From: Rhodopseudomonas sp. BR0M22
GTDB taxonomy: Bacteria; Pseudomonadota; Alphaproteobacteria; Rhizobiales; Xanthobacteraceae
Reading direction: 5' to 3'
NCBI RefSeq assembly: GCF_010907035.1
Contig: NZ_QUMK01000029.1
Coordinates: forward strand, 1-63,718
Length of the DNA: 63,718 nt
The first letter of the stretch is position 1. The number at the start of each line of letters is the position of its first letter. The translations under genes and the position numbers were made by a program. Shown here piece after piece: positions 47,625-57,278 of this stretch. The notes under the pieces are model-generated. The model did no database searches. It worked only from the letters and a program-made list of their open reading frames with translations, and had not been told where the DNA came from.

Positions 47625-48476
47625 TCACCGTGGCTTCGGCGGAAGTTCGCCTGCAGCCGCTGCGATCTGCGGATCGACCAGGGTGACCTTGGCGCCCGGC
47701 TCGGCACCGAACAACCGCCGGAAATGCTCAGGCCCAAGTAGCTTGGCAGCTTCGTCGATCAGGTGCTGGTTACGTGCATTCAGCGCTTCGGCGCTGGGCT
47801 GGCCGGTGCCCGGCCATGGCTGCGCTGCAAACCGCTGCACCTCACCGCGCAGCCGCAGCAGGCTGGCGAGCTTCGCCGGCTCGGTCACCAGCAGTTCGGT
47901 CGCTCGCCTCTCGAATTCGTCCATCGCAATGCCCTCACCGCCGATCGACACCATCAGGCCGCCCGGCCGCGCCCGGGCCGTCAGTTGTGCGCCGCTGCAG
48001 GTCGACACCTTGGCGGCCCAGGCGGTTTGCTGCAGCCCGTAGGTGCCGTAGATGAAGCTCGATAACGGATAGCCGCGCGCTTTACTCACCGTCAGCGGTG
48101 GCAGGCCGCCATCCGACGTCGCGTACAGCACCTGATTGGCCAATTGGTGGCACACGCCGTCGACGCCATAGCTGTAGATCGTGCCACGAGCGCCGGGCGC
48201 GGTGTTGGAATCGGCGTTCGGCTGCACCACACATTGCGCCAGCTTGAGATTGCCGGCCTGCTGGCCAAGCGCGCCGGTCGGATTGACCGGGGTTCCACCT
48301 TGCGGATGAAACGCGCCCCAGCAAAACCAGAACGACTGGCCTGCAACGACGACATCTGCAATCGCGTTATAGGGATGAACCTGATTGTCGTAGCTGGTCA
48401 CCCAGGTGTGGTCGACCGGAGACTCGGACGACCAGGCCGGAACCGCCCAGGCATAGAGGCTGACCGAAGGTGTCAT
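47625..48476 (-). CDS. Unknown protein with a Cys-His motif, divergent from the PAAR/CHAT genes
   Basis: I do not recognise a named family. Of 283 residues, the first 155 are rich in Trp, Tyr and Gly and include VDHTWVTSYDNQ (His23), QSFWFCWGAFHPQG and a striking GVDGVCHQLANQVLY (Cys109, His110, Gln111, Asn114). A histidine before a helix-initial cysteine recalls circularly permuted papain-like (NlpC/P60, LRAT) peptidases, but this is a guess. The last 100 residues are helical and charged (LLRLRGEVQRF, LNARNQHLIDEAAKLLGPEH). There is no signal peptide. The ATG at 48476 has GGGGGGA about eight bases upstream. It shares a 148-base promoter region with the PAAR gene. Confidence 0.68.
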   Translation of the reverse strand: MTPSVSLYAWAVPAWSSESPVDHTWVTSYDNQVHPYNAIADVVVAGQSFWFCWGAFHPQGGTPVNPTGALGQQAGNLKLAQCVVQPNADSNTAPGARGTIYSYGVDGVCHQLANQVLYATSDGGLPPLTVSKARGYPLSSFIYGTYGLQQTAWAAKVSTCSGAQLTARARPGGLMVSIGGEGIAMDEFERRATELLVTEPAKLASLLRLRGEVQRFAAQPWPGTGQPSAEALNARNQHLIDEAAKLLGPEHFRRLFGAEPGAKVTLVDPQIAAAAGELPPKPR

Positions 48477-48624
48477 TTCCATTTCCCCCCAATCCATTCC
48501 CCCAAAAGAAGAAGTCTCGCGACACGTTACGGTTGTGCCGGGAGCATCATCTACCGGCCTGAGAATGTCCACGCGCAAGTCGCGGCCATTCACGGAATTT
48601 GCCAATCCCCGAAAGGAGCTGAGT

Positions 48625-49011
48625 ATGACCTTCCCGCCATCGACGACGTCCGCTCACCGTTTCAATGCCGAGCGGCGCATATGTCAGGCGCGCTGCCTGC
48701 TGGCCGTCGTTCTGGCGCTCGGAAGCGCACCTGCGCTCGCCCAGGCCCCCGCCAGCGGCGCCCCGGGCGTCGTCACCGGCGGTAGTCAGGATGTGATGGT
48801 GGGCGGCAGGCCGGCAGCCCGCGCCGGTGACGTCACAACCGACGGCGCAATCGTGGAAGGGTCCAAAAACGTCTTCATCAACGGCAAGCCGGCCGCAATC
48901 GGTGGCAGCCGCACCGGCTGCGGTGGCGTGGTGGTCGGCAGCGGCTCGGGCGTGTTCATCAACGGCAAACCGGTGGCACGCACGGGCGACTCCACCACGA
49001 ACTGCAAGTAA
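48625..49011 (+). CDS. PAAR-repeat protein with an N-terminal signal peptide
   Basis: 128 residues. A signal-like N-terminus (hydrophobic CLLAVVLALGSAPALAQA at about 24-41, Ala-x-Ala cleavage site) is followed by a compact PAAR-like domain at about 48-128. That domain has three units: SQDVMVGGRPAARAGDVTTD, SKNVFINGKPAAIGGSRTGC and SGVFINGKPVARTGDSTTNC. PAAR proteins normally cap the VgrG spike of type VI secretion systems and have no Sec signal. Here the signal peptide and the absence of T6SS genes point to a periplasmic or surface role. The ATG at 48625 follows AAAGGAGCTG. The CHAT gene starts 19 bases downstream. Confidence 0.8.
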   Translation: MTFPPSTTSAHRFNAERRICQARCLLAVVLALGSAPALAQAPASGAPGVVTGGSQDVMVGGRPAARAGDVTTDGAIVEGSKNVFINGKPAAIGGSRTGCGGVVVGSGSGVFINGKPVARTGDSTTNCK

Positions 49012-49030
49012 CAAGGTCACCCGGTCCGAC

Positions 49031-51736
49031 ATGTCAGTCCCGTCAACGCCGCGGCAAGCCGTCGGCGCCCGTTTCGCCGCACGTCTGTTGCTCGCCGCGC
49101 TCGCCATTCCGCCGCTGCTGCCGACCCTCACCACCGAAGCGCGAGCACAGCAGCGCCGGGCGCCGACGGAACGCGAGCTGGTGGCGAAGATCAACGACGC
49201 CTTTCGCTCGCTGCAGGCCGGCGATCGCGATGGAGGTCGCCTGCGGCTCACCGACGCGCTGCGCGCCGTGCGCGACAGCAACTACGATGCGCTCACGATC
49301 CGGGCTTATCTCAGCGCCGTCACTTTCTTCGAGCGCCGACGCGATACCACGACCGCATCGGAACTGTTCGCGGAGGCAGCGAACACCCGCGCCGCACGCG
49401 ACAGCAGCCCTGACGCAACGACGTTGTGGTTCGAATACGCCCGCTTCCTGGAACGCACCGTCCAGTACGAGCGCGGCATTCCGGTCGCGGTCGAGGCCAG
49501 CAAACGGATGCGTGCGGTCTATGGACCGAACAGCGCGCAGGACATCGCCGGCCGCGACATCCTCGCGACGCTGCTCACCGACAACGGCGCGGTGGCGGCC
49601 GGACTCAACCTGTCGGAAGAGACCTATCTCGGCGCGCGCAAGGCGCTCGGCGACAAGGAGCCGCTGACCTGGCGCACCGAAAACAACTACGCCGAAGCGC
49701 TGCGCATGGTCGGCCATCCGGACCTCGCCGCCAAGATCGATGCACCGCTCCTGAAGAAGCGGATCGCGCATTACGGTGTCGGCAGCATTCAGGCGCTGGT
49801 CAGCGCCAGCAACCTCGCGCTCGATCATCTGGCGATGGGCAACGAGGCCGAGACCATGCAGGCGCTCGCGCTGCAGAAGCGCTGCGCCACCGAACTCGCC
49901 GATCCCACCTCCGAACACGTCGCCCAGGCCGACACCTGGATCGCTTACGCCAAGGCGTATTTTCATCCCGAGCGCACGCTCCCCGCGCCCGAGCTGGAGG
50001 CAATGGCGCGGGTCAAGGACTGGAACGGCGCGCCGGACCTGCTGCGGATCAAATCGGCGCAGCTTGCCGCCGATCAGTACGAGCGCCGCGGCGACACGGA
50101 GCGCGCCCTGGCACTGCGGATCGATGCGTATCACCGCGCGCAGGAGACGATCGCGCGCCAGCATCCGATCACCTTCGATGCCCTCCTCGGCGTCGCCGTA
50201 ACGCGGATGAAGCGCGGCGATGCCGACGCGCTGGCGACATTCAAGGACGTCGAGCAGCAATCGTTCCGCTGGATGCTGCGCGAGGTCGGCACGGCTGGTA
50301 ACCGCTACGTCGCCGAGACGATGCGCAAGCTCGCCGACGACATCCTGTACGAATACGGCCGCTATGCGCTGATCGATCCGGCAGCGGCGGTCGCCTATGC
50401 GGACGCGGTGTCGCGCTGGAAGACCATGGAGGACGGCGAGCGCACGCTGCTGCGGCTGACGCTCGACCGGCTGCCCGACGAGCCGACGCGCGAACTGGCC
50501 CGCACGGTGCTGCGGCTGTCCGGCCAGCAGCAGGAAATGCTGTCTTCAGGCAAGCTCGACGACGATGCGCGCGACGTGCTGAAGCGATTGCAGGAGGCGC
50601 GGCAGCAGCTTGCTGCGCGCGTCGGCGCGAAGCCGCCGGCCGACGTCCAACTGCCCTCGGTCGAGGACAAGCTCACTGAAACCGATGCCCTGATCGACTT
50701 CTTCGTCAGCGACCGCGGCAGCCGCGTCAAGCCGACCGAGCCGAAGCCGGCGGCGCGGCTGCAGGCGGTGGTGCGGCGCCACGGCAAGCCGCCGCAGGTG
50801 ATCGATCTCGGCCCGCTCGACGGCTTCACTGCGCCGAGCGTCGTCGAGGCCGATCGTGCGCAGCCGTTCCGCCGGTTGTACGCCACGCTGATCGGCCCGC
50901 TGAAGCCACAGCTCGCGGGCGTCACGCGGCTGTTTCTGGTGCCGGACGCCGACCTTTACAGCCTGCCGTTTGCGATGCTGCAGGACGGCAACGGCCGCTA
51001 CCTCGACGAGATCTACGACACCCGCATCCTGACCCGCGCCGACGCGATCGTGTTCGCCGAGCAGGACGACAGGCTGATCGCGGGCAGCAAGGCGGTGCTG
51101 GTCGGCGGGCTGGACTATGCCGGCGCGGCCAGCCAGCTCCCTTCGACCAAGACTGAGATCGATCGCATCGCGCCCGATCTGCAGCGTCGGGATATCGCGC
51201 GCGTGATGTTGACCGGCGACAGCGGCGAGACCGCGATCCACGATAAGGCCGAGGGCGCGGCGCTGCTCCATCTCGCCACCCACGGCTTCTACAAGGCGGC
51301 GACCGATCGCACCGATGCGCTGTGGCGGAGCGGCATCGTCGCCGCCCGCCCCCTGCTCGACCGCCCGCCGCGGCGCGACGGCGACGATGGCGTGATCTAC
51401 GCCCGCGAATTGATGGACTGGAATCTGTCGGCCGCCGAGCTCGTCGTGCTGTCGGCCTGTCAGACTGCGCTCGGCGATCCGAGCCGGATCGGCAGCGTCC
51501 GCGGCCTGCCGACCGCGCTCGCTATCGCCGGCGCACGGCGCTCGTTGCTGACGCTGTGGGAAGTCAGCGACGCCGGCACTGCCAATTTCATGGCCCGGCT
51601 GTATCAGGTGCTCGCCGACGACAACCTCGACTACGCCTCGGCACTGCGCAAAGTCCGCATCGAGGCGATCCACGGCAAGATCAAGGCCGCCGAAGATCCG
51701 TCGGTCTGGGCGGCGTTCGTGCTGTTCGAGAACTGA
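49031..51736 (+). CDS. Exported TPR-CHAT (caspase-like) protein
   Basis: 901 residues. A signal peptide (about 15-39, LLLAALAIPPLLPTLTTEARA) is followed by a long helical, tetratricopeptide-like region (about 45-500) and a linker. A C-terminal CHAT domain (about 590-900) follows. The catalytic dyad is visible: His751 in LLHLATHGFYK and Cys810 in LVVLSACQTALG. LFLVPDADLYSLPFAML and the closing ALRKVRIEAIH with WAAFVLFEN are also typical. CHAT peptidases are caspase relatives (separase-like, and Craspase when CRISPR-linked) and usually act in the cytosol. Export is unusual. It is in an operon with the PAAR gene. Confidence 0.88.
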   Translation: MSVPSTPRQAVGARFAARLLLAALAIPPLLPTLTTEARAQQRRAPTERELVAKINDAFRSLQAGDRDGGRLRLTDALRAVRDSNYDALTIRAYLSAVTFFERRRDTTTASELFAEAANTRAARDSSPDATTLWFEYARFLERTVQYERGIPVAVEASKRMRAVYGPNSAQDIAGRDILATLLTDNGAVAAGLNLSEETYLGARKALGDKEPLTWRTENNYAEALRMVGHPDLAAKIDAPLLKKRIAHYGVGSIQALVSASNLALDHLAMGNEAETMQALALQKRCATELADPTSEHVAQADTWIAYAKAYFHPERTLPAPELEAMARVKDWNGAPDLLRIKSAQLAADQYERRGDTERALALRIDAYHRAQETIARQHPITFDALLGVAVTRMKRGDADALATFKDVEQQSFRWMLREVGTAGNRYVAETMRKLADDILYEYGRYALIDPAAAVAYADAVSRWKTMEDGERTLLRLTLDRLPDEPTRELARTVLRLSGQQQEMLSSGKLDDDARDVLKRLQEARQQLAARVGAKPPADVQLPSVEDKLTETDALIDFFVSDRGSRVKPTEPKPAARLQAVVRRHGKPPQVIDLGPLDGFTAPSVVEADRAQPFRRLYATLIGPLKPQLAGVTRLFLVPDADLYSLPFAMLQDGNGRYLDEIYDTRILTRADAIVFAEQDDRLIAGSKAVLVGGLDYAGAASQLPSTKTEIDRIAPDLQRRDIARVMLTGDSGETAIHDKAEGAALLHLATHGFYKAATDRTDALWRSGIVAARPLLDRPPRRDGDDGVIYARELMDWNLSAAELVVLSACQTALGDPSRIGSVRGLPTALAIAGARRSLLTLWEVSDAGTANFMARLYQVLADDNLDYASALRKVRIEAIHGKIKAAEDPSVWAAFVLFEN

Positions 51737-51771
51737 TCAGGCGTGGGGGTTGGTGCCAGCCCCACAAACAC

Positions 51772-51861
51772 CGTCATGGCCGGCCTTGTGCCGGGCATCC
51801 ACGCCTTGCGGACGGAGACGCTGAAACGGCGTGGATGGCCGGGACAAGCCCGGCCATGACG
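51772..51861. repeat. 90-bp palindromic repeat, family 2, between CHAT and pyrG
   Basis: It starts CGTCATGGCCGG and ends CCGGCCATGACG; an inner pair ATCCACGCC and GGCGTGGAT is also inverted. It lies between two convergent genes and may stop transcription both ways. The outer arms match the shorter element at 39360-39388. Confidence 0.82.
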
Positions 51862-51925
51862 AAAGCGTAGAACCAAACCGGCAAGTCGAAACGCGAGCCG
51901 GGCCGCTTCATGATCGCGTCCGGGG

Positions 51926-53563
<1,638 letters not shown>

Positions 53564-53673
53564 TTACCTTTAATGCCGTCGGTCCGATTCGCCAAAGCGA
53601 TTCGCAACCCCTCGGGCAGTTTGACGAATGCCTGTGGGTGACGCTGAAAACTCAGCTATTTCAGAGAATTGCT

Positions 53674-53706
53674 GAAGGGGCCTCAAGCACGACGCGAGGC
53701 CCCTTC
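53674..53706 (-). terminator. Strong hairpin downstream of secG
   Basis: GAAGGGGCCTC (53674-53684) and GAGGCCCCTTC (53696-53706) form a perfect 11-bp stem with an 11-base loop, 18 bases past the secG stop. No long T-run follows (CAGCAATTCT), so it may be an attenuator or a processing/stability hairpin upstream of pyrG rather than a full terminator. Confidence 0.6.
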
Positions 53707-53724
53707 GGCGCATATCGGCAATGC

Positions 53725-54129
53725 TTATTGCGACTGCGGCGGGGTCGGCGCTGCAGGCGCGGCCGGTGCCGCCGGCTGCTGGTTCTGCTTCTGATCGGCC
53801 TGCTTTAGCGTGTCGAGCAGACCGCCACCCTGCGACAGCGGGGGCGCCGGCTGGCCCGGTGCCTGCTGTTCAACAGGCGCGGCAGTCGGCAGGATCGTCG
53901 TCGGCTTACGGTTGTAGCTCGCCAGCCAGGTGAGCAGCAGGCTGGTGGCGAAGAACCCGACCGCGAGAATCGCGGTGGTGCGGGTCAGCAGGTTGGCGGT
54001 GCCGCGACTCGACATGAAACCGCCACCACCGCCGACGCCCAGGCCGCCGCCTTCGGACTTCTGCAGAAGCACCACGCCGATCAGGCCCAGCACGAACATC
54101 AGGTGAATGACGATAATGACAGTCTGCAT
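53725..54129 (-). CDS. secG: Preprotein translocase subunit SecG
   Basis: Small subunit of the SecYEG channel. The 134 residues begin with TM1 (MQTVIIVIHLMFVLGLIGVV), LLQKSEGGGLGVGGGGGFMS is the conserved Gly-rich cytosolic loop, and TTAILAVGFFATSLLLTWLA is TM2. A Pro/Gln/Ala-rich C-terminal tail follows, typical of alphaproteobacterial SecG. The ATG at 54129 has GGAAGGG upstream. Confidence 0.93.
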   Translation of the reverse strand: MQTVIIVIHLMFVLGLIGVVLLQKSEGGGLGVGGGGGFMSSRGTANLLTRTTAILAVGFFATSLLLTWLASYNRKPTTILPTAAPVEQQAPGQPAPPLSQGGGLLDTLKQADQKQNQQPAAPAAPAAPTPPQSQ

Positions 54130-54236
54130 CGTACCCTTCCATCGCAAGCCAATGCCGCCAAACGGCCGATAGGCGCCGGCGGGCGGCTGCTCGACAGGCT
54201 TGCGGGATAAATGAAGTCGCGCGGTGTCTACACGAT

Positions 54237-54263
54237 CGCGCGGGGATTTGTCACCCCCGCGCG
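54237..54263 (-). terminator. GC-rich hairpin between tpiA and secG
   Basis: CGCGCGGGG (54237-54245) and CCCCGCGCG (54255-54263) form a 9-bp perfect stem with a nine-base loop, 42 bases beyond the tpiA stop. No T-run follows on the minus strand. It may be a terminator or a processing hairpin; weakly supported. Confidence 0.35.
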
Positions 54264-54304
54264 GCGCCGGAAACGCCGCAGCAACGCCGCTCGGCGCGGT
54301 TTAG

Positions 54305-55081
54305 TTAGGGGCAGCCCGCCGCAATCGCAAGGAAATCGGATGCCTTCAGGCTGGCCCCGCCGATCAATGCGCCGTTGACGTGCGGCACCGCCAGCAATTC
54401 ACGGGCATTCGAGGGTTTCACCGAGCCGCCGTACAGGATCCGCATCGCCTCGCCCGCCGCACCGAACCGATCGCTCAAAGTCTTGCGGATAACGCCATGA
54501 ACTTCCTCGACATCGGCCGTCGTCGGGGTGCGGCCGGTCCCGATCGCCCAGACCGGCTCATAGGCCACCACCAGATTCGCCGCGGTGGCGCCGTCCGGCA
54601 GCGAGCCGGCCAGCATCCCGGCCACGACGTCGAGCGTATGGCCGGCGTCGCGCTCCCCCTGAGTCTCGCCGACGCAGACGATCGCCACCAGCCCGGCACG
54701 CCACACCGCCTGCGCCTTGGCGCGGACGATCGCATCGGTCTCGGCATGATCGGCGCGGCGCTCGGAATGGCCGACGATGATCGCCGCAGCTCCGGCATCG
54801 GCAAGCATCTCGGCCGCGATGTCACCGGTATGGGCGCCCGACGCGTTGGCGTGGCAATCCTGGCCGCCGATCGCAAACGGCAGCCCCTTGCCGGCCGCCG
54901 CGTCCGCGACCCGCGCGGCGAAGCTGGCCACCAAGGTCGCCGGCGGACACACCAGCAGATCGATGCCCTGCGGCAATTGCCCGGCACCCGCGATCATGGC
55001 GTCGAGCTCGGCGACCGAGTCCTTCAGGCCGTTCATCTTCCAGTTTCCAGCAATCAGAGGACGAACGGCGGGGACCGGCAT
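54305..55081 (-). CDS. tpiA: Triosephosphate isomerase
   Basis: Interconverts DHAP and glyceraldehyde-3-phosphate. The 258 residues contain the active-site Lys in [11 protein letters not shown], the catalytic His in [17 protein letters not shown], the catalytic Glu in [17 protein letters not shown] (with phosphate-gripping loop 6) and the C-terminal [17 protein letters not shown] phosphate site. The ATG at 55081 ([13 protein letters not shown]) is the sensible start; the open frame further upstream is not family-like. It is divergent from the ppiD-like gene. Confidence 0.96.
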   Translation of the reverse strand: MPVPAVRPLIAGNWKMNGLKDSVAELDAMIAGAGQLPQGIDLLVCPPATLVASFAARVADAAAGKGLPFAIGGQDCHANASGAHTGDIAAEMLADAGAAAIIVGHSERRADHAETDAIVRAKAQAVWRAGLVAIVCVGETQGERDAGHTLDVVAGMLAGSLPDGATAANLVVAYEPVWAIGTGRTPTTADVEEVHGVIRKTLSDRFGAAGEAMRILYGGSVKPSNARELLAVPHVNGALIGGASLKASDFLAIAAGCP

Positions 55082-55340
55082 GAGCACTCTCGCAATAATG
55101 GGTTGAGGCGTTCCGCTAGCAGAGCCGATTGCGAGACTCAAGGAGACGTGAACACCACCGCTGCGGCGATCCGCAGCACCGCCCGCCTGCAACGGGATGG
55201 CATCTGCGCCTGCCGCGACATCGGCTGCGGTTGCGACGCCCAAGGCGCCACTTTAGGATGGATTTTCAAGCCGACGACGCTAATTTGCGCACCCGCGCCC
55301 AGCGAGCGCGACCGGTTCCCTCCTGACAAAAAGTGACTCC

Positions 55341-57242
55341 ATGCTCCGAGGAATGCGCAAAGCCTCATCCAACTGGATTGGCAAGACCATCATGACCATC
55401 GTGATGGGCGTCCTGATCGTCAGCTTCGGAGTCTGGGGCATCGCCGACGTGTTCCGCGGTTTCGGCCGCTCGACCCTCGCCAAGATCGGCAGCACCGAAA
55501 TCTCGACCGAGCAGTTCCGCCAGACCTACAACGACCGTCTGCAGCAGATCGGCCGTCAGTTCGGCCGGCCGCTGACGCCGGATCAGGCGCGCGCCATCGG
55601 CATCGACCGCCAGATGCTGCAGCAGACCATCGCCGAAGCGGCGCTCGACGAAGATGCGCGCCGGCTCGGTCTCGGCCAGTCCGATGCCGACACCATGAAG
55701 TCGATCCTGGAGGATCCGAATTTCAAGGGCGCCAACGGCCAGTTCGACCCGAACCGCTTCCAGCAGTTGATCCGGCAGTTCGGCTTCACCGAGCAGCGCT
55801 ATCTCGCCGAGCAGCGCCACGTCGCGCTGCGGCGGCAGATCGCCGGCACCATCACCGCCGGACTGGAGCCGTCGAAGACGATGTTGGAGGCGCTGAACCA
55901 GTTCCAGAACGAACAGCGCGCGATCGACTATCTGAAACTCACCGCGGCCCAGGCCGGCACCATCGAGGCGCCCTCGCCCGCCGCACTCACCGCGTTCTAC
56001 GACGCCCACAAGGCGCAATTCCGCGCTCCCGAGTATCGCAAGGTCTCGTTCGCGGTCGTGACCCCGGAATCGATCGCGAAATGGACCGAGGTGTCGGACG
56101 CCGACGCTCAGAAGCTGTTCGAGCAGCGCAAAGAGAAGATGTCGACGCCGGAGAAGCGGCAGATCCTGCAGATCGTATTCCCGAACGTCGACGAAGCTCA
56201 GGCCGCGCGGGCCAAGATCGCGAGAGGCACCAGCTTCGCCGACATTGCCAAGGAGCGCGGAGTCAAGCCGGCCGATCTCGACCTCGGCCTGATCAGCCGT
56301 TCCGACATGCTCGACCCGAAGGTCGCTGCGGCCGCATTCGCGCTGCCGCTGAATGAGGTCAGCCAGCCGGTGCAGGGACAATTCGGCACCGTGCTGCTCG
56401 AAGTCACCAAGATCGAGCCCGGCAAGCAGCCGGAGTATGCCAGCGTCGCCGAGTCGCTGAAGCGTGACATCGCCCAGGAGCGAGCCCGCAAGCAGGTGCA
56501 GGAACTGCACGACAAGATGGAAGACGCCCGCGGCGGCGGCGCCAGCGTGATCGAGGCGGCCAAGCAGCTCGGCCTCACCGCGGTCACGGTGGACGCGCTC
56601 GATCGCTCCGGTCGCGGCCCCGATGGCGCGCAGGTGGCGTCGATCCCGCAGGGACTCGAACTCGCCAATGCTGCCTTCAACAGCGATCCCGGCGTCGACA
56701 ACGACGCGATCAGCTACAAGAACGGCTACGTCTGGTACGACATCCTCGGCGTGACTCCGTCGCACGATCGTCCGCTCGACGAGGTCAAGGACAAGGTCGA
56801 GGCCGGTTGGCGCGCCGAACAGATCGGCGAGAAGCTTCGCAAGCTCGCGACCGAGCTGGTGCAGAAGCTGCAGGGCGGAGCCAAGCTCGCCGACGTGGCG
56901 CCGGCCGGCGTCAACGTACAGAACGCGGCCGGAATCAAGCGCGAAGGCGCCGACGCCGGACTGCCGAACACCGTGGTGGATGCCGTGTTCCGCACCGCCA
57001 AGGACGGCGCCAGCGAGGTTCGCGGCAGCAGCGATACCGACTGGTACGTGTTCCGCGTCACCGGCGACACCGTGCCGCCGGCCGACTTCAACGCGCCGCA
57101 GATGCAGCAGTTGAAGGACAATCTGGTGCAGCGGCTGCGCGACGAACAGGTCGGCGAGTACATCGCCTGGCTGGAGAAGGACATCGGCACCAAGGTCAAT
57201 CAGGAAGCGGTGGCGCAGGCAACGGGGGCGGCGACGAACTGA
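55341..57242 (+). CDS. ppiD: Periplasmic chaperone/peptidyl-prolyl isomerase PpiD (SurA N-domain + parvulin)
   Basis: 633-residue membrane-anchored folding factor. The cytoplasmic N-terminus and a single helix (WIGKTIMTIVMGVLIVSFGV) are followed by GIADVFRGFGRSTLAKIGST, a SurA-N-like region. A parvulin-type PPIase domain lies near 245-365 (EKRQILQIVF, GTSFADIAKERGVK, LGLISRSDMLDP). It helps newly exported proteins fold near the Sec channel. The ATG at 55341 has no strong ribosome-binding site. trpD begins 36 bases downstream on the same strand. Confidence 0.92.
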   Translation: MLRGMRKASSNWIGKTIMTIVMGVLIVSFGVWGIADVFRGFGRSTLAKIGSTEISTEQFRQTYNDRLQQIGRQFGRPLTPDQARAIGIDRQMLQQTIAEAALDEDARRLGLGQSDADTMKSILEDPNFKGANGQFDPNRFQQLIRQFGFTEQRYLAEQRHVALRRQIAGTITAGLEPSKTMLEALNQFQNEQRAIDYLKLTAAQAGTIEAPSPAALTAFYDAHKAQFRAPEYRKVSFAVVTPESIAKWTEVSDADAQKLFEQRKEKMSTPEKRQILQIVFPNVDEAQAARAKIARGTSFADIAKERGVKPADLDLGLISRSDMLDPKVAAAAFALPLNEVSQPVQGQFGTVLLEVTKIEPGKQPEYASVAESLKRDIAQERARKQVQELHDKMEDARGGGASVIEAAKQLGLTAVTVDALDRSGRGPDGAQVASIPQGLELANAAFNSDPGVDNDAISYKNGYVWYDILGVTPSHDRPLDEVKDKVEAGWRAEQIGEKLRKLATELVQKLQGGAKLADVAPAGVNVQNAAGIKREGADAGLPNTVVDAVFRTAKDGASEVRGSSDTDWYVFRVTGDTVPPADFNAPQMQQLKDNLVQRLRDEQVGEYIAWLEKDIGTKVNQEAVAQATGAATN

Positions 57243-57278
57243 CGGCGCAACGCCGCAGTCCGGTCGCCGAAGGGGACA

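Noticed and set aside
47312-51736. A type VI secretion locus suggested by the PAAR protein
   Set aside because: No VgrG, Hcp, sheath, baseplate or ClpV gene is present on either strand in the neighbouring sequence, and the PAAR protein has a Sec-like signal.
49031-51736. CRISPR-linked Craspase (TPR-CHAT) system
   Set aside because: No CRISPR repeats or Cas genes are seen in the window, and the CHAT protein has a signal peptide.
54130-54304. tRNA gene downstream of tpiA or near secG (as in some bacteria)
   Set aside because: No GTTCGA-type T-loop with flanking acceptor stem was found; only GC-rich hairpins.
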